Positions 58,743 to 64,000 of a DNA stretch of 64,000 bases are shown here, piece after piece. Under the pieces are notes generated by a model. The model was not told the DNA's origin. It did no database searches and saw only the letters and a list, made by a program, of their open reading frames with translations. Source of the stretch: Chitinophaga chungangae (GTDB lineage: Bacteria; Bacteroidota; Bacteroidia; Chitinophagales; Chitinophagaceae). The DNA is taken from the NCBI RefSeq assembly GCF_017742215.1, contig NZ_JAGHKP010000004.1:124001-188000 (forward strand), given 5' to 3'. Position 1 is the first letter of the stretch, and each line of letters starts with the position of its first letter. The translations under genes and the position numbers were made by a program.

Positions 58743-60080
58743 TTATGCATTGAATAACAACCGTTGTCCCAGCTGGGTTTCGTTGAACGTACCGTTTTCG
58801 TAAGCAAGATGGCCGTTCACGAAGGTATGGGTTACCGCGGCGGGGAAAGTATGCCCTTCGAAGGGGCTCCAGCCGCAGTGGTAGTGGATGTTGGATTTAT
58901 CGACCGTAGTGGAGGCGTTGAGGTCCGCGATCACGCAATCCGCAAAATAACCTTCGCGCAGGTAACCTCTTTCGCGGATGCGGAAGCAGTCTGCGGGGGC
59001 ATGGCTCATTTTCTGCACCATTTTTTCGATGGAGAAACGCCCGGCCTTCACCTGCTCGAGCATCATGAGCAGGCTGTGCTGCACCAGCGGAACGCCGGAG
59101 GGCGCCTGCAGGTAAGCCTGCTGTTTTTCGTCCCAGGTGTGGGGCGCGTGATCGGTGGCGATGATGTCCAGCTTGTCGTCCAGGAGGCCCTGCCATAGCG
59201 CTTCGCGGTGATGCGGCGCTTTGATGGCGGGATTGCATTTGATGAGGTTGCCGTATTTCGTATAGTCGTTGGCGGTGAACCACAGGTGATGCACGCACAC
59301 TTCCGCGGTGATCCTTTTTTCGCTGAGGGGCAGCAGGTTGCCGAACAGCTGCAGTTCCTTTTCGGTGGAAATATGCAGGATGTGCAGGCGGGAATTGTGT
59401 TTCATGGCGAATTGCACCGCTACCAGCGACGATTCGAAGCAGGCTTCTTCGTTGCGGATCAGCGGGTGGTCTGCCGCGGAAAGCGCATCGCCTTTTTCCT
59501 GTTTGTATTTTTCCATATTGGCGCGGATGATCTTTTCATCCTCGCAATGCGTGGCGATCAGCAGTTCGGTTTCGGAGAAGATCTTTTCGAGGGTGAGGTA
59601 ATTGTCTACCAGCATATTGCCGGTGGAAGAGCCCATGAAGATCTTCACGCCGGCCACGCGGTCTTTTTTCGCATTGGTCTTCAGCACTTCTTCCGCATTA
59701 TCGTTGGCCACGCCCATAAAAAAGGAGTAGTTCGCCAGCGAGGTGCGCGCGCCGATGTCGTATTTATCTTCCAGTCTTTCCTGCGTAACGGCTTCGGGTT
59801 TGGTGTTGGGCATTTCCATGAAGCTGGTGGTGCCGCCGGCCACGGCAGCGCGCGCTTCGGAACGGATGGTGGCTTTGTGGGTAAGCCCCGGCTCGCGGAA
59901 ATGCACCTGGTCGTCTATCACGCCGGGCAGCAGGTATTTGCCTTCCCCGCTGATCTCTTTCCCGGTTTCGCCGATCTGCGGCGCGATCTTTTCAATACGG
60001 CCGTTGCGCAGCAGTACGTCCTGCACGCTGGTAACGCCTTCGTTTACGACGGATATATTTTTGATGATGACATTTTGCAT
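58743..60080 (-). CDS. pyrC: Dihydroorotase
   Basis: A 445-residue amidohydrolase that cyclises carbamoyl-aspartate to dihydroorotate in pyrimidine synthesis. The metal-site strand reads LPGVIDDQVHFREPGLTHKA. The usual HxH has Gln at the first position (DDQVHF), as I recall is common in Bacteroidota dihydroorotases. Other ligands are in IATHCEDEK, LHILHISTEKEL and IIATDHAPHT. The FREPG substrate motif is intact. A TACCTTTG element lies 4 bp before the start, inside a longer palindrome. It forms a single-gene unit ended by a terminator. Confidence 0.93.
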   Translation of the reverse strand: MQNVIIKNISVVNEGVTSVQDVLLRNGRIEKIAPQIGETGKEISGEGKYLLPGVIDDQVHFREPGLTHKATIRSEARAAVAGGTTSFMEMPNTKPEAVTQERLEDKYDIGARTSLANYSFFMGVANDNAEEVLKTNAKKDRVAGVKIFMGSSTGNMLVDNYLTLEKIFSETELLIATHCEDEKIIRANMEKYKQEKGDALSAADHPLIRNEEACFESSLVAVQFAMKHNSRLHILHISTEKELQLFGNLLPLSEKRITAEVCVHHLWFTANDYTKYGNLIKCNPAIKAPHHREALWQGLLDDKLDIIATDHAPHTWDEKQQAYLQAPSGVPLVQHSLLMMLEQVKAGRFSIEKMVQKMSHAPADCFRIRERGYLREGYFADCVIADLNASTTVDKSNIHYHCGWSPFEGHTFPAAVTHTFVNGHLAYENGTFNETQLGQRLLFNA

Positions 60081-60083
60081 GCC

Positions 60084-60108
60084 GCAAAGGTAAAACTTTT
60101 ACCCTTGC
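60084..60108 (-). promoter_or_regulatory. pyrC -7 element within a palindrome
   Basis: The core GGTAAAACTTTTACC (60089-60103) is a perfect palindrome, extended to GCAA...TTGC at 60084-60108 with single mismatches. On the minus strand it contains TACCTTTG (60092-60085), 4 bp before the pyrC ATG. It also overlaps the last codons of porT, so it could be an operator, a weak terminator, or both. Confidence 0.45.
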
Positions 60109-60797
60109 AGATGGATCGAAAACACGATCATGCGGGAATTGAGCTCGCCGAGCACGTTGGAGTAACGGAGGTTCGGATCGCGCACGTGCACGTCGTTCAG
60201 GCCGTTGCTGACCTTGAACTCGGGGGTGAAGATGAAGGAGGGGAAATAAAATTCGAAACCGGCGCCGATCTCGTAACCATAGGTGGTTTTGTTGATCTTC
60301 ACGAGGTCTTCGGCCAGGCGCACGCTTTTGTTGGAAGCGAGGTCATGGTCGAGCTTCATGCCGGCGATGGTGTATACGCGCATGTTGCCGATACGGTCCG
60401 ATTTGAATTTGATCTGCAGCGGGAAACTCACCACGATAGATTCCACTTTCTTTTCGGTGGAACGGTCCGGGTAATTTTCGCGGTAATAAAGGTTTTTATT
60501 CGCGAAAAACAGCTGCGGGTTAAAACGCAGGTCGAAGCGGTTGCTGATGCGGAGATTGGCAAGCAGGCCGAGGTTGAACCCGACGGTTTTGAGGGGCTCG
60601 GCCACCATGATGGAATCCTGGTGGAGGAAGAGGTCTGAATGGGTGAGCCGGAAATACGACTGGTTTGCGGCGAGGGTGATGCCGAAATAGTAGGGTTTGC
60701 GGTCGTGTTCCTCCATGTTTATTTGCGCTTGGGCAGATATGGTGCTCAACAGGAGTAATAAAGCCCCCGTTAGCGGGTAGCGCAATAAATTGAACAT
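60099..60797 (-). CDS. porT: PorT-family outer membrane beta-barrel (type IX secretion)
   Basis: A 232-residue protein with a signal peptide (YPLTGALLLLLSTISAQA) and a small outer membrane barrel typical of PorT (KPYYFGITLAANQSYFRLTH; FNLGLLANLRISNRFDLRFN; SFPLQIKFKSDRIGNMRVYT). PorT is required for type IX secretion and gliding in Bacteroidota. The start is placed at 60797; ATGs at 60821 and 60860 extend further into ubiE. It overlaps the end of ubiE by 28 bp, so they are coupled. A T9SS substrate is encoded in the same window (44228-45805). Confidence 0.85.
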   Translation of the reverse strand: MFNLLRYPLTGALLLLLSTISAQAQINMEEHDRKPYYFGITLAANQSYFRLTHSDLFLHQDSIMVAEPLKTVGFNLGLLANLRISNRFDLRFNPQLFFANKNLYYRENYPDRSTEKKVESIVVSFPLQIKFKSDRIGNMRVYTIAGMKLDHDLASNKSVRLAEDLVKINKTTYGYEIGAGFEFYFPSFIFTPEFKVSNGLNDVHVRDPNLRYSNVLGELNSRMIVFSIHLQG

Positions 60798-61513
60798 ATT
60801 CCGAAGGTTAGCGTTTTGCATGTAACAGCCTGGAAGCCAACTTTGTGTAAAATGTCGCACATTGCCTGGCCCTGCGGGAACGCTTTAACGGAATCGGGCA
60901 GGTAGGTGTAAGCTGCCTGGTTCCGGGCGATCCATTTCCCGATCATGGGCGTAATGTAGCGAAAATAAAAGTTATACAATTGTTTAACAGGCGTTTTGGT
61001 GGGATTGGAAAACTCCAGTATCACCGCTTTGCCGCCTGGTTTGAGCACCCTGCACATTTCCGCCAGCCCTTTTTCGAGGTGCTCGAAATTCCGGACGCCG
61101 AAGGCGGCCGTTATGGCATCAAACGTTGCATCGGGGAAACTTATTGTTTCGCTGTCGCCCTGCTGGAGGGTGATCACGTCGCTGAGGCCGGCTTTGGCGA
61201 CCTTTTCGCGGCCCAGGGCCAGCATTCCTTCGGAAATGTCGATGCCGGTGATCTTTTCGGGCTGCAGCATGCGATGCGCCATGATGGCCACATCGCCGGT
61301 GCCGGTGGCTACGTCGAGGAGGGTTTTGGGTTGAAGGGGGCGCAACAGCTTCAGGGCCTTTTTACGCCATTGAACGTCTATGCCCAGGCTCATGAAATGG
61401 TTCAGGAAGTCGTACCTGCCTGCAATATCATCGAACATGTGGGCGATCTGCTCCTTCTTGCTTAATTTTGACCCTTCAAAAGGAACCACTTTCTGTACAT
61501 CTTTGCTCGCCAT
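60770..61513 (-). CDS. ubiE: Demethylmenaquinone methyltransferase
   Basis: A 247-residue SAM-dependent methyltransferase that makes menaquinone from demethylmenaquinone (UbiE/MenG). Motifs are HMFDDIAGRYDFLNHFMSLG, the SAM site LLDVATGTGDVAIMAHR, GIDISEGMLALGREK, FGVRNFEHLEKGLAEMCRVL and the closing FGICSIYCATR. ATG at 61513 begins the family sequence; the open frame upstream is antisense to engB and not coding. TACCTTTG (61528-61521, minus) is 7 bp before the start. It is divergent from engB with 42 bp between, and followed by porT. Confidence 0.96.
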   Translation of the reverse strand: MASKDVQKVVPFEGSKLSKKEQIAHMFDDIAGRYDFLNHFMSLGIDVQWRKKALKLLRPLQPKTLLDVATGTGDVAIMAHRMLQPEKITGIDISEGMLALGREKVAKAGLSDVITLQQGDSETISFPDATFDAITAAFGVRNFEHLEKGLAEMCRVLKPGGKAVILEFSNPTKTPVKQLYNFYFRYITPMIGKWIARNQAAYTYLPDSVKAFPQGQAMCDILHKVGFQAVTCKTLTFGICSIYCATR

Positions 61514-61520
61514 AGTGGGG

Positions 61521-61528
61521 CAAAGGTA
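61521..61528 (-). promoter_or_regulatory. Candidate -7 element of ubiE
   Basis: The minus strand reads TACCTTTG, an exact TAnnTTTG match 7 bp before the start codon. Confidence 0.45.
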
Positions 61529-61555
61529 ACTGAAGGGCCGCAAAATGGAAAAATT

Positions 61556-62164
61556 ATGGTGATCAAATCTGCCGAATACCTTATCAGCAACGTGGACTGG
61601 CAAAAGTGCCCCCAGCCGGATATGCCTGAATACGCCTTCATCGGGCGGTCCAACGTGGGCAAAAGCAGCCTGATCAATATGCTGGTGAACCAGCATGGCC
61701 TGGCGAAAACCTCGGGCACGCCTGGCAAAACGCAGCTGATCAATCACTTCCTGATCAATAAAAGCTGGTACATCGTGGACTTGCCGGGGTATGGGTTTGC
61801 GAAGGTGTCTCAAAGCCAGCGCCGCAGCTGGGAGCAGATGATCGAAAATTACCTGAGAAAGCGGCCCAACCTGGTGAATGTGTTTGTGCTGATAGACAGC
61901 CGGCTTACGCCCCAGAAGATAGATATCGAATTCATCAACCAGCTCGGGGAGTGGAATGTGCCCTTCCAGCTGGTGTTCACCAAGGCAGACAAAAATACGC
62001 AGCTGGAAACCAGCCGCAATGTAAAGGCATTTCTCAACAAACTCCGTGAAACCTGGCAATTCCTGCCAGCCAATTACGTAACGTCCACCGTTAAAAAGAC
62101 GGGCCGCGACAAGATCCTGGAGTTCATCGATGAAATGAACGGGCGTTTTCAGCGCATCGCCTAG
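61556..62164 (+). CDS. engB: Ribosome biogenesis GTP-binding protein EngB/YsxC
   Basis: A 202-residue GTPase needed for large-subunit assembly. Motifs: G1 IGRSNVGKSSLINMLVN, G2 region TSGTPGKTQLINHF, G3 VDLPGYGFAKVS, G4 VFTKADKN. All are intact. The N-terminal strand and C-terminal helix (GRDKILEFIDEMNGRF) match family length. It overlaps the convergent ykuK gene by the shared CTAG at their stop codons. Confidence 0.96.
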   Translation: MVIKSAEYLISNVDWQKCPQPDMPEYAFIGRSNVGKSSLINMLVNQHGLAKTSGTPGKTQLINHFLINKSWYIVDLPGYGFAKVSQSQRRSWEQMIENYLRKRPNLVNVFVLIDSRLTPQKIDIEFINQLGEWNVPFQLVFTKADKNTQLETSRNVKAFLNKLRETWQFLPANYVTSTVKKTGRDKILEFIDEMNGRFQRIA

Positions 62165-62634
62165 TTCACGATCTTGTTCGCGCAGGAGCTGCTGGCAAAG
62201 GCCTCAGGCTTCGCTTTGAACGCAAACCCCATCCCGAGGATGTAACCCATCGCTTCCCTGAGCGCCAGGTTGCTTTTGAACTGGGGATTGGTGTTGATGT
62301 CCGCATGCACTTCCATGTCCACGTCGTATTCGGTGAACAGGTCGCACAGCTCGTAAGCGATCTCGATGCTTTTGGCTACTTCCACCAGCATTCTTTCTTT
62401 GATGGAATAAACGTCGCGGGTCTTTTCGTTGTGAATGAACATAAAACCGCCGTGGCCTTCGCGCAGGAACACGATAACGGTGGCAAACTCGGTTTCAAGC
62501 CCTTTCACCTGGGAATCGGTGCCGATACAGACCTTTAAACGGTGGCCAAGGCCGGTTTCCCGGACGATGGCATGCCGCACCTCCTCCATGATGGGCAAGT
62601 GAATAGGTTCGCCGTTGAATCTTCTCCATTTCAT
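62161..62634 (-). CDS. Ribonuclease H-like YkuK-family protein
   Basis: A 157-residue protein of the YkuK/DUF458 family, which has an RNase H-like fold. Segments VCIGTDSQVKGLETEFATVI (with the acidic Asp of strand one), FIHNEKTRDVYSIKERMLVE and MEVHADINTNPQFKSN carry the conserved acidic residues. Activity is unproven. ATG at 62634 (MKWRRFNGEPIHLP) starts at the family N-terminus; the in-frame ATG at 62712 adds a non-conserved stretch. It converges on engB with a 4-bp overlap. Confidence 0.85.
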   Translation of the reverse strand: MKWRRFNGEPIHLPIMEEVRHAIVRETGLGHRLKVCIGTDSQVKGLETEFATVIVFLREGHGGFMFIHNEKTRDVYSIKERMLVEVAKSIEIAYELCDLFTEYDVDMEVHADINTNPQFKSNLALREAMGYILGMGFAFKAKPEAFASSSCANKIVN

Positions 62635-62797
62635 GGGTTGTAAGTTTTGAACGGTAAAGCGTATACGAATGCCAGTCTGATGGGTCTTTGGCCGTGGGCT
62701 AACACGATGCATGAAGTATTAACCGAATATACGACTTTTTACTGCAGTGAATGTTACTGCAATATGAAAGGGGGGAGGAATGGGGAAATTGTGTGGA

Positions 62798-63169
62798 TTA
62801 GTACTGGCCGGTGCTCAGCAGCACGAGGGTACAGGCCGGCTGCGCCTTGATGCCGTTGGCTTCCGCCAGCTGGATGAGCTCTGGGTTTTCCGTGCCCGGG
62901 TTAAAAATGATCCGTTTGGGTTTCAGGCTGAGGATGTAATCGTAGTATTGCTGCTGCCGCAAAGGGTTAAGGTATAACGTGACCGTATCAACGCCTTCCG
63001 TTTGCGGATGTTCTTCCATAATGGGCGTATCGCCGATGGCGCCCGTCCGCTGGCCGATGGCGATCACCGGGTGACCATGCGCCCGCAGCCTGGTAACGGC
63101 CAGGTAGCTGTAGCGGTCGGGATGCGGCGAAGCGCCGATAACAACGGTCAGTTTAGGTGTGTTTGCCAT
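62798..63169 (-). CDS. CoA-binding (YccU-like) protein
   Basis: A 123-residue Rossmann-fold protein of the CoA-binding domain family (YccU-like). It opens TVVIGASPHPDRYSYLAVTR, the nucleotide-binding loop. Then come HPVIAIGQRTGAIGDTPI and the closing IIFNPGTENPELIQLAEANG with CTLVLLSTG. ATG at 63169 (MANTPKLTVV) fits the family start; an ATG at 63190 would add seven residues. Function is unknown; such proteins bind CoA or similar nucleotides. It lies upstream of the next minus-strand gene's end by 106 bp. Confidence 0.88.
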   Translation of the reverse strand: MANTPKLTVVIGASPHPDRYSYLAVTRLRAHGHPVIAIGQRTGAIGDTPIMEEHPQTEGVDTVTLYLNPLRQQQYYDYILSLKPKRIIFNPGTENPELIQLAEANGIKAQPACTLVLLSTGQY

Positions 63170-63275
63170 GATCTGAAAGAATGTTTCCATGTTAAAGGGC
63201 GCAAAAGTTGTACCACTGCCGGAATCATGACATTGTTGCATTTCCCCGGGCGCAGGTGGCATATTGGCCGCTTTA

Positions 63276-64000
63276 TCAGAACAAATGATACGCTTTCCGG
63301 GGCAAACGCCCCACGATCTGTTGAAACGCTTCCTGCAAATGCGGGTATTTAAAAGTAAACCCCGCCTGCGTGATACGCGTGGGCAATACCCACCTGCTTT
63401 TGAGCAGCAGCTCGGTTTCCGTGCCGATCAGCGCCGCGCCTATCTTCAGCATCCATTCTTCCGCCGGCAGACCGAAATAATGCCCGCAGGTTTTGCGCAG
63501 CGTGGCCATAAATTCGTTGTTGGTAACAGGATTGGGCGCAACGCAGTTATACGTGCCTTCACATTCCGTATGCGTGTACAGCCACTCCATCATCCGCGCA
63601 ACGTCTTCGATGTGCACCCAGCTGTAACGCTGCCTGCCGCTGCCCTGGCGGCCACCCAGCCCGAATTTCAGGAGGTTGAGGTAAGGCGTCATCACCCCGC
63701 CGGCGCCCAGCGTTACCGCGATGCGGAGAAATACTTTGCGCGTGCGCGGAAGATCGGTTTCGGAAAAGGTCTTTTCCCACAACTTGCATACCTGCACGGA
63801 AAAATCGTTTTCGATCTCGCCGGTGAATTCGTCCATCGGCCGGTCTTCCGCATGCCGGTAAATGGTGGCGGAGCCTGCGTTGATCCAGAGCGCGGGCGGG
63901 TTTTGCAGGCTTTTAACGGCCTCGCCGAGAATGCGGGTGCTGTCTGTGCGACTGGCGAATATTTCGGCTTTATTGGCTTTGTTATAACGACAATTCACGC
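63276..64000 (-). CDS. TIGR01777-family epimerase (3' part; 5' end outside window)
   Basis: The visible ~240 residues are the C-terminal part of an extended SDR-type NAD-dependent epimerase (TIGR01777, YfcH-like). They include NCRYNKANKAEIFASRTDST, ALWINAGSATIYRHAEDRP, LRIAVTLGAGGVMTPYLNLLK, QRYSWVHIEDVARMMEWLYT and YNCVAPNPVTNNEFM. The nucleotide-binding N-terminus lies beyond the right edge. The Tyr of the active site is in ATIYRHAEDRP. The substrate of this family is unknown. Confidence 0.9.
   Translation of the reverse strand, partial: VNCRYNKANKAEIFASRTDSTRILGEAVKSLQNPPALWINAGSATIYRHAEDRPMDEFTGEIENDFSVQVCKLWEKTFSETDLPRTRKVFLRIAVTLGAGGVMTPYLNLLKFGLGGRQGSGRQRYSWVHIEDVARMMEWLYTHTECEGTYNCVAPNPVTNNEFMATLRKTCGHYFGLPAEEWMLKIGAALIGTETELLLKSRWVLPTRITQAGFTFKYPHLQEAFQQIVGRLPRKAYHLF

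Noticed and set aside
1..64000. CRISPR arrays, rRNA and tRNA genes, prophage or transposases
   Set aside because: No regularly spaced repeats, tRNA-like cloverleaf, or integrase/transposase sequence was seen on reading the gaps and genes.

Overview
The window is a chromosomal segment of a Bacteroidota bacterium, most likely a GC-richer member of the Chitinophagaceae. The indications are two ECF sigma/FecR/TonB-receptor loci, a SusC/SusD pair, PorT and a type IX sorting domain, DUF1080, DUF4249, DUF1800 and DUF1501 proteins, an EF-G paralogue, and promoters of the Bacteroidota form (TTG/TTTG, about 19-20 nt, TAnnTTTG). No rRNA, tRNA, CRISPR array, prophage or insertion sequence was seen.

Left part (1-24 kb). 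The window opens inside an ebo cluster (end of eboB, then eboC, eboD, eboE, eboF), a conserved operon of unknown end product. A Tat-type Gfo/Idh oxidoreductase follows. Next is a sigma/FecR/SusC/SusD locus that carries a phosphodiester glycosidase and an NHL-repeat lipoprotein. A two-domain DUF1080 protein, an isolated atpG, scpB with a huge acidic tail, a small acidic protein, a serine hydrolase, purine nucleoside phosphorylase and a second DUF1080 protein complete this part. LacI-type operator-like palindromes lie upstream of both the Gfo/Idh gene and the two-domain DUF1080 gene. These enzyme families are known to cooperate in 3-keto-glycoside metabolism.

Middle part (24-36 kb). This is a housekeeping block: rny, a possible structured RNA, zapA, a small coiled-coil gene and pheT on the minus strand. 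A RES/Xre toxin-antitoxin pair sits inside it on the opposite strand. The pheT-dnaB gap holds a cluster of DnaA-box-like sequences next to an AT-rich stretch, a candidate origin or DnaA regulatory region. dnaB, a MATE exporter, rsmE, a TerC protein and pyrD follow.

Right part (36-64 kb). A second sigma/FecR/TonB receptor locus ends in a DUF4249 lipoprotein. After it come a thiolase, a DUF1800/DUF1501 pair (the latter with both a Tat-like signal and a T9SS sorting domain), and a probable metal, likely zinc, acquisition locus: a His-rich exported protein, a TonB receptor, a lipoprotein and a divergent AztD-like beta-propeller. Both transcription units of that locus carry the same palindrome, TGCAAC-N3-GTTGCA, at their promoters. 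The remainder is DUF983, an ABC exporter, an EF-G paralogue lacking the catalytic histidine of switch II, YifB, a MutS-like ATPase, pyrC, porT, ubiE, engB, ykuK, a CoA-binding protein and the end of a TIGR01777 epimerase.

The most interesting items are the shared palindromic operator of the putative zinc locus, the ebo cluster, the DnaA-box cluster, the GTPase-defective-looking EF-G, and the LacI-like operators linking the two glycan genes.
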